From positions 78,164,004-78,228,003 of the forward strand of contig OX638370.1 of assembly GCA_951812925.1 (NCBI GenBank): DNA of 64,000 bases. Reading direction: 5' to 3'. Source of the DNA: Calliopum simillimum. Its lineage: Eukaryota; Arthropoda; Insecta; Diptera; Lauxaniidae. Both the position numbers and the translations under genes were made by a program. This document shows, piece after piece, positions 12,057 to 22,957 of this stretch; positions within the stretch are counted from its first letter, which is position 1, and every line of letters begins with the position of its first letter. The notes under the pieces are model-generated. The model was not told the origin of the DNA and ran no database searches. It saw only the letters and a list, made by a program, of their open reading frames with translations.

Positions 12057-12317
12057 TCATTGCTGTCCTAAGCAGTTTATCGCTTCCCGTTGAAGTATCG
12101 CCTTCGCCTGCATCGCTAACTCTTGACCATTACCAATGACTCCTGGCCTGGAGCAAGGAATCATAGTCCGCTGAAGTGACTCATGGTCATCATTGGAAGC
12201 AGTGTCTTCACCACCAGCGCCGTCATCGTTCATGCCCATTATGCTAAAAGTTGACTGACGCAGCAATAGTCTCAGCAACGTCCCATCAAAACCCTTTGAA
12301 ATGCAAAAACTTCTCAT
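12057..12317 (-). CDS. Unrecognised 86-codon open frame (possible exon or gene fragment)
   Basis: This minus-strand frame is GC-richer than its surroundings and codes a non-repetitive peptide with an acidic middle (GAGGEDTASNDDHES) and a helical tail (ELAMQAKAILQREAINC). I recognise no family. Its composition is more coding-like than most frames in the window, so it could be an exon or a decayed fragment of a host gene or retrotransposon. No splice sites are clear. Function unknown. Confidence 0.25.
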   Translation of the reverse strand: MRSFCISKGFDGTLLRLLLRQSTFSIMGMNDDGAGGEDTASNDDHESLQRTMIPCSRPGVIGNGQELAMQAKAILQREAINCLGQQ

Positions 12318-12714
12318 AGCGAAAGCTATAAATTTTGGTCACCGATCAAACAAATAGTATGGGAAAACAAAATATGTATATTATCACAAGGATTCAAAAG
12401 TATCTAAATTATCAATTAAATGCATTAAATATCGGAAAATATCTATAAAGTCGAAAAGTATCAAATTATATCAAAAAACTTTCAATAACAATGAAAAGTC
12501 AAAATTTATTGGAAAAAGTCGAAAATATTGGAATAACACATCAATAAATCTAGAGAGTCGATAGTAACATGTACTTTAGGGTGACACAAAATAAAAACCG
12601 AAGGTGTTCGAAAATTTTCTTGTACTTTTGAGCGAAGATAACTCAAAATACTGACGTGATAAAAAATAAAAGTTCAGATTCGCCACAAACGCCTATAAAA
12701 TCCGGGACAGCAAA

Positions 12715-12930
12715 TTATGCACGGAGATGAGGATTGGACAAATAGACCACTGCAGGTTCTGGCAACCCACACTTTCTTTTTACTTGAGATCTTATCTGTA
12801 AGGTTGTGTTCGTGAGCGATGCGACTCCTGCTCCGCCTACAGAAATATAACAAATACCAACAGGGCTTTCTTTAAAAGGGTAGCCAAATGTATGCTCTGA
12901 AAACCACCACAATCCATCAATACCGCACAA
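12715..12930 (-). CDS. Unrecognised 71-codon open frame (possible gene fragment)
   Basis: The minus-strand peptide contains GLWWFSEHTFGYPF and ESPVGICYISVGGAG, which read like ordinary protein sequence rather than low-complexity translation. The frame is open upstream of the first Met only for a short way. It lies just upstream of mariner copy B. I do not recognise it, and it may be a relic of a host gene. Confidence 0.25.
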   Translation of the reverse strand: MCGIDGLWWFSEHTFGYPFKESPVGICYISVGGAGVASLTNTTLQIRSQVKRKCGLPEPAVVYLSNPHLRA

Positions 12931-13103
12931 GAACTAGAGGGACACGTTGTCTTCCTAGAAAGTGCCATGTAAGCAACCTATACAACCAATTGCCTTTACG
13001 GGCGGTTAAGCAGTTTCTTTATTTAGTTCAAGTTTTTGGAACATCGTCAAGAAAGAGCTGTATGTATATTCGACTTCATCTAAAGTAAAAATAGGACGAC
13101 ATA

Positions 13104-13806
13104 CATGGGCTGCTATATATATTTCTGGCCTAGGCAACATTAATGTCAATAGCTAAAATCTGGCAACACTATAATAAAGTTTGACATTTTTTAGCATAAA
13201 CGTACTCAGAATGTTTTGACGTACAACCATCATTTGTGTTGTTTACAGTGAATTGAAAAAATCAATTTGGCAAAAAAAATGTATTTAACTCGTGAACATT
13301 TTCGTGCGATCATTTTTCACAACTTTCGAAGTAGATTATCACGACAAGAGTGCATCGATGAACTTAAATCTGTATATGGCGATGAAGCACCATCCTATAG
13401 CACTGTGAAAAACTGGTTTAATGAATTCAATCGTGGCCGACGCTCGCTCAAAGACGAATTCGTCGTCAAAAAACGGCCGTTGCGCCAGAAAATATTGATG
13501 CCGTGCGTGAACTGATAATGCAAGATCGTCATGTGACATACCGTGAGATAGAGGCATCCTTGCATGAACATATGGCCGTAAAATAGGTTTGTTCTCGTTG
13601 GAGACCCCATAATTTATCAATCACTTAAATTATCAATGGAAAAATTGATTTTCTTAACTCACTGTAAGCAAAACAAATAGCACTTGTATATCAAAACGTT
13701 GTGAGTACGTTTATGCTAAAAAATGTCAAACTTTATTTTGGTGTTGCCAGATTTTAGACGTTGACATAAGTGTTGCCTAGGCCAGAAATATATATAGCAG
13801 CCTACG
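13104..13806 (+). mobile_element. Mariner, internally deleted (copy B, 703 bp)
   Basis: TA flanks lie at 13102-13103 and 13807-13808. The ends are CATGGGCTGCTATATATA and the inverse TATATATAGCAGCCTACG. It has the same internal structure as copies A and C: long inverted ends, an N-terminal transposase segment, then a jump into the 3' end. It is in plus orientation. Confidence 0.9.
13279..13660 (+). pseudogene. Mariner transposase N-terminal remnant (copy B)
   Basis: The ATG at 13279 opens MYLTREHFRAIIFHNFRS, then LSRQECIDELKSVYGD, STVKNWFNEFNRGRRSL and KDEF. This is the best preserved N-terminal half of the four copies. The frame breaks after KKRPLRQK. The next legible parts are DAVRELIMQDRHVTYREIE, HEHMAVK and CSRW-PHNLSI, each in a shifted frame. 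Sequence then passes straight to the 3' end. All three catalytic Asp residues are missing. It is a non-autonomous copy dependent on a source element elsewhere. Confidence 0.85.
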
Positions 13807-13808
13807 TA

Positions 13809-14382
13809 TCGTTGTATTTATCTTAGACCCAAGAAAAATCATTGGTGCCTACTAATATAATGAAGCTGAAGCTGAAGAGGTGAATAACCTATTTGATTTC
13901 CATTATTTTCCTTTATAACTCCGCTATCATGTCTAACAATTACCTTAAGCTTAAAAATTGTGACAGCAACAGCTTCTTCGAAATGCACAATAATCGGTGG
14001 CACTGATCTGGCTGCTGATCTGATCAAACGACCATTGGAACAACAACAAAAAAACAAATAAAAGAAATACAGACCGCACATGTGCTACGCCTGTCAAACG
14101 CTTTTTATTTGTGCCAACAAAAATTGCAACAATTTTGTAAAACAAAATTTCTCAAAAACATCTCCAGCTCACAATTGATGCTTTAATCCTCTGTGATTTT
14201 CAAATTAGGGATTTTCGTTTTCAAAAAGATGCTGCCTTACGTTACGCTTCTTTTTCCAATTTTTTATTTTTTTTTTTTTTTCTTTTTTCCATCAATTTGT
14301 TTTATTTATTATTTTGAGTGGTATACCCTACAACTTATGAGACAGTACATATATGTAAGCAATTGAATGATCAGACAATGTA
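13809..14382. other. Unassigned non-coding stretch
   Basis: Contains a long poly-T near 14260-14290. No gene or repeat ends seen. Confidence 0.5.
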
Positions 14383-15336
14383 CAGGGTGTATTGCATAAG
14401 GTTTAGAAACTTCTGGGAGGTGACAGAGGAGGCCTAGACTAACAAAAAAATGCACCTAGAGGGGGAGTCTAAAATGTACCCCAGAGAAGTTATATGGTTA
14501 AAACTGATTTTCTGACTTGTTTCAGAAAAAAAATTTTATTGAGTGACCCTAGCGTTTTAGAGAAAACGTTTTCCATTAGAAAATTTTAGTCAATTATATG
14601 AGATTTTGAATAGCGTATAGGGTTTAAAAGGTTTTCGCAAAGTTTTGGACCTTCAAAGTTAATATTTTAATTTTTTTCCCCCATTTTTTGAATTTGGCGA
14701 CCATTTTAGTATGAAAAAGGTCCTATTAACATAACCTTTTATAATTTTTTTTGAAATTCTCGTCAAATTTACTTTAATTCGCTAATGCATCTGTTATACC
14801 AGTTTTTTAATTTGAGGTCGAAAAAAATACTTTTCTATGTAACACACGGGCTCCTCGTATGTGTTGCGCTCTAGTGGAGCCTTCAAAGGAATTGTTCTTC
14901 AAAAGTATTTTTTTCTGACCTCAAACTAACAAATTAGCAAGACAAATGTACCACCCAATTAAAGAAAATTGAACGAGGTTCTCAAAAAAAATTACAAAAG
15001 GCATATTAGTAGGACCTTTTTCATACCAAAATGGCCCATAAAGTCAAAAAATAGGGGAAAAAAAATTAAAATATCAACTTTCAAAACTTTGCGAAATCCT
15101 TTTAAGCCCTATAAACCATATACACTATCTGATAGCTACAATAAGCTAAAACTTTGCCATAGAAATGTTTTCTCTAAAACGTTAAGGTGATCCAAAAAAC
15201 AAGTCAGAAAATCAGTTTTAACCCTATAACTCCTCAGGGGTACATTTTAGACCCCCCCTTCAGGTGCAATTTTTTGTTAGTCTGGGCCTCCTCTATCACC
15301 TCCCAGAAGCTTCGTAATCTTATGAAATACACCCTG
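14383..15336. mobile_element. Foldback element, 954 bp with about 450-bp arms
   Basis: The ends CAGGGTGTATTGCATAAGG and its inverse ATACACCCTG are flanked by TA (14381-14382, 15337-15338). The two halves are inverted copies almost throughout: TCTGGGAGGTGACAGAGGAG pairs with CTCTATCACCTCCCAGA, TTTTAGAGAAAACGTTTT with the arm near 15165-15185, and GAAAAAGGTCCTATTA with TAGTAGGACCTTTTTC. A short unpaired centre lies near 14860. No protein is encoded. A transcript of it would form a very long hairpin. Confidence 0.9.
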
Positions 15337-16604
15337 TATAATGTGTATATACTACCCCTTTAGAGCTATTTTTGCACTTCTGTAGACTAAAGATTATTCA
15401 ATATTAATGATGTTTTGCTTTTCAATATTGATATCTCCATCCACGATATTTGTTCGTAGGGATTTGGTTGGTTTACCGGTTTTTCCGTTATAGGGTATAT
15501 AATGAATGGATATTGCCAACCTTGAATTCAATACTTGTTTATTTGAATGTTTTGTTCTTCTTTAATTTTACTTTTTTGTTCTTTTGCCTCTCTTGTTTGC
15601 CTCGCGCCTTGACTCATTTCTCATGTTTCGAAGATTTATTGCTTTAAAGTTGGGCTTTGAAGTGAGGCTTAAATTCAATTTTTTCGGTTCCGTCTCTGCT
15701 AAATGATTGATCATTAAATTGTGAACAGCAGTGGTAGACAGCAGCAGACAGACAGACAGACAGACGGACAAACATATGCGCGGAATCCGTTTGCTGCTGC
15801 TGCTGCCTCTTGCATGCTTACAATCTGAGCTGTCAGATCAGTTTCCTTCTTTTATGCTCGATTTGAGTTGCATTTTCGTATTTAATCTGGCCTCCTCAGC
15901 TCCTCTTCCATCGTCGCCCCATCCATATATCCATCGTTTGTATGACTGTAGCCTCACCGCCTTGAAGTTGGGCGGATACAAGGGCGTTTTATTGTTATAT
16001 TGACACCAGTAGTTAAGCTTTTATTGAATATCAAGATGTGCAAATGCTTCCTTTTCAGTTTGTATTTAACTCGCAATGCATTTTATTGTTGTTGTTATTG
16101 CTGTTGTTACAGCTGTTCCTGATATTGCAGGGCTTGGTTTACTAAAATACAATACTCGTTTATAGTTATTCAAATGATGAACTTTATGGGTAATATATAA
16201 TTGCTAAATCGTTTAAACTTTTATGAAGATTTTAAAGTCTGCTGGTTTTTTTTTTTTTTTTTTTTTTTTGATAAATTTTATACAGAATACTCTCATGCAA
16301 AGCTTCTGTAGGGCATTTCATCATTATTTTTTACAGATTTGTGTGTTTTGGACTACCGCCTACTATTGTTAGGTATTTATGACGTATTTTATGATTTATA
16401 AAGGTTTTTAAATATCTTGGTGATCTATTTAAAATGATGTGCATATGTTTACTGGTTTTGTCCTGATAATTCGACTTGTCAAAATTCAGTTGTCTTGTTT
16501 ATTCTAATGGTGTTTCTAAAATCAACGTCCTGACAGAGAGCAACGTTTCAAAAACTTTTGATGCAGAACTTGAGGTCCATAGCGTTACCACAAACTCTCT
16601 TCTG
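15337..16604. other. Unassigned stretch with a GACA microsatellite
   Basis: A (GACA)n tract lies at about 15743-15770, a CTG run near 15792-15805, and a poly-T of more than 20 near 16247-16269. The 15700-16000 part is of higher complexity. No gene is supported. Confidence 0.5.
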
Positions 16605-16820
16605 TTAAGAAAATAGCAGTGTTCTGGATTCACGATTTTCATCTACATATATCGATAATGCTATTCCAGCTATCTCATTTATGGAGCCGAACATAGCCTG
16701 CCCGAAAGTAGCCATTCTGCGTCTGGCTAGCACCGGGCAAAAGACGTGCTCTATCGTTTCCTCCTCACAAAAACCACTTTTTCGGCAACCCATGTTAATA
16801 TTAAGACCGGAACTAGAGTT
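16605..16820 (-). pseudogene. Non-LTR retrotransposon ORF2 C-terminal fragment
   Basis: The minus-strand peptide GCRKSGFCEEETIEHVFCPV followed by LARRRMATFGQAMFG matches the cysteine-rich tail that follows the reverse transcriptase and RNase H regions in Jockey- or I-like insect non-LTR elements (pattern C-x-x-C, E-E-T-x-E-H, C-P-x-L-A-R-R-R). The reverse transcriptase and RNase H parts are absent. The fragment ends at a stop near 16605. The clade is uncertain. Confidence 0.65.
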
Positions 16821-16879
16821 TGCCTTGCTGCCGAAATTCGACCACTTCTATTTGACTATAAAGAGAATATGTAACTATA

Positions 16880-17345
16880 AGTACTAACAATAACACGTTG
16901 TATTATCTCGAATAACATTTTCAGTATAGCATTTTGAATGTTTTGCATGTATGGGAGGTGCCATGGCATGCCAGCTCTCTTGTCCGAATTCACCTAAGTA
17001 GTTTATTGTCAGATCTTGCATTTACTATTTTAGTGTTTTAGTGAAATTTGTTGGATTATCTCAAATAACGCTATCAGCATAGCATTTTGAACCTTTAGCT
17101 TATATGGGAGGTGCCACGCCCTCAATTTCGAATTCACCAATTTTTTGCTCAAAGCTTGTATTTACTATGCCCAGTAATTATGTGTATTTTGCTTGCGTTA
17201 TCGCAAATAATGTTCCTAATATTGCGTTTTGAACATATGCTTTGTATGGGCGATAAACGTGTCCGTTAACCAATTTCGCTCATCTTCAATCCCTCGAGCT
17301 AACTTTGACGACGAAGGCAGAGAACCGAATTTCATTAAATAATGT
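16880..17345 (+). mobile_element. DINE-like repeat, internal modules only
   Basis: Three successive modules each carry a TATAGCATTTTGAA-like motif and TATGGGAGGTGCCA or its variant (near 16925, 17070 and 17205), with a period of about 145 bp. The last continues into TCAATCCCTCGAGCTAAC and ACCGAATTTCATTA, as in the other DINE-like copies. The head, the microsatellite and the terminal hairpin are missing. The next foldback starts where it breaks off. Confidence 0.65.
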
Positions 17346-17349
17346 CTGA

Positions 17350-17943
17350 CAAAAAAAAAATTCAAGGTCATATGGAGGTCAAAATGGGGTTCATGTGTCG
17401 TTTAGTGATAAATTTGCCAAAATTCTGAAACCACTTAATTTTTTATCATTGAATTCTTAGTCCTTAAAAAAAATATGTTATCAAAAAGGGTATCTCGGAC
17501 CTAGTTTCGGAGATATAGCCATCGGAAGATCCGGATATATCTTCTATGAAAACCGCTTTCGAGTTTTTTCACAAATCGGAAATAATACTGAAAAAAATCT
17601 CAAATTTTTCAGTATAATTGTTGATTTCTGAAAAAACGCGAACCAACTTCGCTATTCTGGCACCATATTCGGATTCAGCGACCCTGAAAATATAAAGTTC
17701 AGGTGGTCTGTCTGATCTTTCGCGCAGGGTACTTTTTTTTTTGTGGACCTATGCTATGAATCCAATTGAAAATATACTCGTAACATTTATAGGCTGTCAA
17801 AATACCTTTCATATGACACCAATATTTAACAAATCCATCCAGGAGATATATTCGGATCTTCCGATTGCTATATCTCCGAAACTAGGTCCGAGATACCCTT
17901 TTTGGTCACATATTCTTTTTAAGGACTAAGAATTCAATGATTT
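17350..17943. mobile_element. Foldback repeat, second family
   Basis: The arm at 17443-17536 (TCATTGAATTCTTAGTCCTT, then GGGTATCTCGGACCTAGTTT and CGGAGATATAGCCATCGG) is inverted at 17840-17943. A related copy interrupts the DINE-like element at 37593-38990. Both begin with TCAAGGTCA and GGAGGTCAAAATGGGGTTCA. No coding sequence. Confidence 0.75.
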
Positions 17944-17944
17944 T

Positions 17945-18041
17945 TCTTTTACCTACCGCAGGCGATCAACAGCCAAAAACTCTAATGTAGAGACCGAATC
18001 CCATTACCAATTTAAAGCTTATAAATTGAACTTTAATTTAA
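17945..18041 (+). repeat. Fragment of the foldback H right arm
   Basis: The segment from about 17970 (CCAAAAACTCTAATGTAGAG, ACCGAATCCCATTA, AAAGCTTATAAATTG, CTTTAATTTAAAGTAG) matches the right arm of the foldback at 57399-57913. It abuts element E1 exactly as the full foldback abuts E3. Confidence 0.75.
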
Positions 18042-18935
18042 AGTAGAGTAGAACGGGGCAATGTCGTGCACTCAACTTTGACATGCTCGTAAAGCCGTAC
18101 ATCTCAAGCGAATGCAACGAGTAAGCATCCGATCGAAAGATAATTTCGTTGGTTACATCCATGTGTAACAACATTTGTGTAGCAAGAAATTGCGTATGTG
18201 TAAGTGAAGAAAAAAAAAATGTCCACGATATTACCCCCCTCAAAATTTGTGGGGTAATGTCGTGCATTGTTTTCCGAGTATAGTAAAGGTACCAAAATGT
18301 GTGAGAAATGATAGGTAGTGGTTCTATTAGAGGAGATTTAGCATTATCATGTATTTATTCATTATTATACAAGTGTGAAGTACATAATATGTTGTGTAGA
18401 GTAGAACGAGGCAATGTCGTGCACTCAACTTTGCCGTACATCTCAAGCGAATGCAACGAGTAAACATTCGATCGAAAGATAATTTCATTGGTTACATCCA
18501 TGTGTAACAACATTTGTGTAGCGAGAAATTGTGTTTGTGTAAGTGAATGTGCACGACATTACCCCAATGGTCGTTTTAAAGGTCAACTTCGATAACTCGG
18601 TGAAGCCCAAAATTTTTTTCGAAAACCAAATACTTCTTTCCTTTGGCAGGATATTTCGTTTCAGAAAACACTTACCTGGTATATTTTCTTGCAAGGAAAA
18701 TTATTTTTCTGACCTGATGAAAAAACGCTTTTATCGTCCCGAAAGCGTGCGTTTTGAAAAAAAGGTTACTCTGTAGAGACGAACTGGTGAAAATTGCTAG
18801 TATTATATGCATAAGCTCAGTAGGTCAGCAGGTCCCTACCTTACGAACAGTTGGTAAATCATTCAATTCTTTGGGGTAAAACAGCCAGTGCACGACATTA
18901 CCCCCTGCACGACATTACCCCGTTCTACTCTACTT
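18042..18935. mobile_element. TAGGG-ended element E1, motif ATGTCGTGCA
   Basis: The ends AGTAGAGTAGAACGGGGCAA and its inverse TTCTACTCTACT, with flanking TA, bound an element of about 890 bp. Its inner motif GGGGCAATGTCGTGCA recurs near 18250, 18408, 18548 (inverse), 18890 (inverse) and 18906 (inverse). The first about 220 bp are repeated in direct orientation at 18394-18564, starting again with GTAGAGTAGAACGAGGCAAT, so a second related end or a nested copy is present. No transposase is evident. Confidence 0.75.
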
Positions 18936-19145
18936 TTAAAAAAATAGGATAAATTGCCTATCAATTTACAATATCTGATGGAAACTATGAATTTTTGAAA
19001 ATCAAACTTTCTATGAAAATCACAAAAATCGCCAAATTTAACACCCTGTATTTTAACATCAAATAATACTAGGCCAAAATCCTCCCGCATCAGTGAGCAA
19101 AAAATTTTCAACTGGTACACTTGGCGTGTTTTCTTTCATATATAT
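18936..19145 (+). repeat. Outer flank repeat of the TAGGG-ended elements
   Basis: This segment contains TCAATTTACAATATCTGATG, CACCCTGTATTTTAAC and TTGGCGTGTTTTCTTTCAT. The first two have counterparts to the right of E4 (59823-59960). The third has an inverted counterpart to the left of E2 (about 56705-56740). The flank therefore travels with these elements or marks a shared host repeat. Confidence 0.65.
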
Positions 19146-21295
19146 GTACCTTCTTAAGCTGAATTTGTACAAAACGCAAAACAGGTAAAAAAATTTTGGA
19201 CAACGGATTCGAGTTTTTTACTTTAGAACTATTATTTTTAGTTCTAGATTCTAGCTGTCATTAAGCGCGCCAGAAAATGGGTTAAGTTCCTTTTGTCTCA
19301 ATAAGTAACTTGACTCAGTCGACGAAATCCCAAGATGTTCAGGCAAGTGTCCTGGTAATTATCGGTATACATATATTAAGTAATAACCAACATCTTGTAT
19401 AACGGGCGCCATCAAATAAACCGTAATTATATGGAAAATTTGCATGAACCTAAGAAATAGTTAGCTCCACTATTTGCACTTACAAATACACTCACACCAA
19501 GAATGTCGGATTGGACTCTAATCACTAGAACCTCACGTCGAATAGTACATATATTCTATTTGGTTCTTCCTGAGAACAACTTCAAGATGTTACGTTGCTC
19601 CTGTTTGTAGATTCAGACAAAATAATAACAACAATAACAAAAATAACAACCGCAATTAAATTCTGCATATAGAGGTGATCGCTTAGATACCTATGGTAGA
19701 GTTGGTACTGATAAGTAGTTCAAATTCTGCCAAATGCAAAAATCAGCCTTGAAGACAACTTTATTCAGAGTCACGATATTCAAATTGATGGCAACAAAAA
19801 AAAAACCTTAAACTTTTATTGGTCAAACATAGGTTTAGGCCATGAATAGCAATAACATCATCATCATCGAATGTTGCGGCAACAGCAACATTGAAAGGGG
19901 GGGCAGCAATTGCATGGGGAGAACATGCGTGTTAAATTGTTGGGACAATATTTGCATAAAACCCAGCCAACAATCGAATGCAACAGCCGTCTAAGTTGAA
20001 ATTGCTGCTGTTTGTAATGTTGTTGTTGTTATTGTTGTAGTTGATACAACTGCTGAGCATCACCATATGTTGCAGCAAATATTGTTACCGTTGCTGACCT
20101 TATGACAACGGCAGCAGCAGCATCATTGGGCTAAGCACAATCACTCGCCACTTATTGCGCTGCGATGCACAGTGCTTCACCTGCATATAAATTTGTGACT
20201 TTTTTGTTATAAAATGAAAGGTTGATCCTGATTCTCTTAGTGGCCTTTGGGAAGGCTCTTGGATTGACAAACCTTATATATGTATATAAAACGTACTAAA
20301 CAATAACCAGGCGACAAGTGGTGCAATCAATAAATGAACTTAGGCTTATTAACCCATATTCTACAGCGCCAAATTAAAGTTCGAATCCTTTGCCCTTCCT
20401 CCTCTCCTAAGGGGTGGGGAGGGGGCAACATTGCAAGAAAAAAATATTCTCATGTGCCCCTGGAGGAGAATAGTGTAAGACTAACCTGCGTTTTCCCCCT
20501 TCAACACTTTGCTCCAACATATTTACCCCCTGTCTTTACTTACAGATGTCAATTGGTGTAAATTGCATGTGAATCATTTAAGTAGCCTTCATAAATAAAC
20601 TTACTTTTTAGATTATTGCGACCTTTATTTACCACTAAAAAGTCCCTTTGGAGCTATTTATAATTATGTGTCATTTAACCCATTAAAAATAAGTCTGTCT
20701 ACAAGGTATTTTTTAACTACCAACTGCAGCCCAAGATGGGGAAGGAGGTTGACCGATATCTTATTTTTATGAAAGCTCATTTAACTAACTATAATGTTGC
20801 ATACTATAGCATCAGAAATATTTGACCGTTCCGGGACTTTCCTAATACCATGTATGTAATTAACAGAAAATCCGATTTCAACAAAACATTGTTACTCACC
20901 CTACAATGCTATCTAAATTAAACTAGCTATGAGAACTTTCTTTCCAAAACTGAAAATATGATTAAAATATCTTAAATAGTTCAGAAGTTATGATTTTTGC
21001 AATCAAAAAAGCCAAAACGAGCCACTATGTAGCAGAAAATGGGTTAAGTATCACAGATTAACGTAACGCAGACATTTGCATTATAAAACTTAAAATGCCA
21101 GCAAACGCACTAAATCGGTGCTGATACGTGACTGCTAAGTTTCTAGACGGCTTTCTGATGTAAAACTTGAAGATAGTTCCAGAAGGAGCAATCCGCGCAG
21201 ACTAGATAAGTATTTTAGATAGTTCAAAAGCAGACTGCTATTTATGAGTTAAACAAATCTCTGGAATTAGTGAAATCGAGAGAAATGTGTAGAAC
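19146..21295. other. Unassigned stretch with CAA/CAG-rich sequence
   Basis: The part from 19820 to 20170 is rich in CAA, CAG and GTT trinucleotides typical of fly intergenic DNA. A purine/pyrimidine-rich patch lies at 20395-20430. No gene is supported. Confidence 0.5.
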
Positions 21296-21520
21296 ATCAA
21301 CCTCTGTAATTTGCCTGCACTCTGTCGGAACAAGTTTATACGGTTGAAGAGCTCTTCTGTTTTTGACAATCTAGATGACTTAGTCACCTGTAGAATTCGT
21401 TCCCTCTTCTCACTTATTAAAGAATCTAAAGCGTTCGATAGTAGCAGAGCTGTTCAATTGAATAACTTAAGTCTATCTACATACATATGGGTGGACACAT
21501 ATTTTTACTGAACACCCTAT
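21296..21520 (+). pseudogene. Non-LTR retrotransposon 3' coding tail
   Basis: The peptide LPALCRNKFIRLKSSSVF, then DNLDDLVTCRIRSLFSLIKE and SKAFDSS, resembles the last about 60 residues of ORF2 in Jockey/I-like insect elements, downstream of the C-x-C-PALxR motif also seen at 16605-16820. The upstream cysteine cluster is frame-broken (EH at 21293, then NLCNLPALC). The frame stops and the sequence enters the CCTAA array within about 15 bp, so the array sits where the element's 3' tail would be. Confidence 0.6.
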
Positions 21521-21522
21521 TT

Positions 21523-22957
21523 AACCTAACTTAACCTAACCTAACCTAACCTAACCTAACCTAACCTAACCTAACCTAACCTAACCTAACCTAACCTAAC
21601 CTAACCTAACCTAACCTAACCTAACCTAACCTAACCTAACCTAACCTAACCTAACCTAACCTAACCTAACCTAACCTAACCTAACCTAACCTAACCTAAC
21701 CTAACCTAACCTAACCTAACCTAACCTAACCTAACCTAACCTAACCTAACCTAACCTAACCTAACCTAACCTAACCTAACCTAACCTAACCTAACCTAAC
21801 CTAACCTAACCTAACCTAACCTAACCTAACCTAACCTAACCTAACCTAACCTAACCTAACCTAACCTAACCTAACCTAACCTAACCTAACCTAACCTAAC
21901 CTAACCTAACCTAACCTAACCTAACCTAACCTAACCTAACCTAACCTAACCTAACCTAACCTAACCTAACCTAACCTAACCTAACCTAACCTAACCTAAC
22001 CTAACCTAACCTAACCTAACCTAACCTAACCTAACCTAACCTAACCTAACCTAACCTAACCTAACCTAACCTAACCTAACCTAACCTAACCTAACCTAAC
22101 CTAACCTAACCTAACCTAACCTAACCTAACCTAACCTAACCTAACCTAACCTAACCTAACCTAACCTAACCTAACCTAACCTAACCTAACCTAACCTAAC
22201 CTAACCTAACCTAACCTAACCTAACCTAACCTAACCTAACCTAACCTAACCTAACCTAACCTAACCTAACCTAACCTAACCTAACCTAACCTAACCTAAC
22301 CTAACCTAACCTAACCTAACCTAACCTAACCTAACCTAACCTAACCTAACCTAACCTAACCTAACCTAACCTAACCTAACCTAACCTAACCTAACCTAAC
22401 CTAACCTAACCTAACCTAACCTAACCTAACCTAACCTAACCTAACCTAACCTAACCTAACCTAACCTAACCTAACCTAACCTAACCTAACCTAACCTAAC
22501 CTAACCTAACCTAACCTAACCTAACCTAACCTAACCTAACCTAACCTAACCTAACCTAACCTAACCTAACCTAACCTAACCTAACCTAACCTAACCTAAC
22601 CTAACCTAACCTAACCTAACCTAACCTAACCTAACCTAACCTAACCTAACCTAACCTAACCTAACCTAACCTAACCTAACCTAACCTAACCTAACCTAAC
22701 CTAACCTAACCTAACCTAACCTAACCTAACCTAACCTAACCTAACCTAACCTAACCTAACCTAACCTAACCTAACCTAACCTAACCTAACCTAACCTAAC
22801 CTAACCTAACCTAACCTAACCTAACCTAACCTAACCTAACCTAACCTAACCTAACCTAACCTAACCTAACCTAACCTAACCTAACCTAACCTAACCTAAC
22901 CTAGCCTAACCTAACCTAACCTAACCTAACCTAACCTAACCTAACCTAACCTAACCT
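21523..22957. repeat. (CCTAA)n / (TTAGG)n array, about 1.43 kb
   Basis: About 284 pentanucleotide units follow a short imperfect start (TTAACCTAACTTAACC). I see one substitution in the array proper, CTAGCC at 22901-22906. On the minus strand the unit is TTAGG, the ancestral arthropod telomere repeat, which Diptera are known to have lost as a telomere. Both sides are non-telomeric DNA, so this is an interstitial array. It may be the expanded 3' tail of the adjacent non-LTR fragment, an old telomere-like insertion, or a simple satellite. Confidence 0.97.

Noticed and set aside
21523..22957. A true chromosome end or a CRISPR-like array
   Set aside because: Ordinary DNA lies on both sides, so it is interstitial. 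The unit is 5 bp with no spacers, so it cannot be a CRISPR array.
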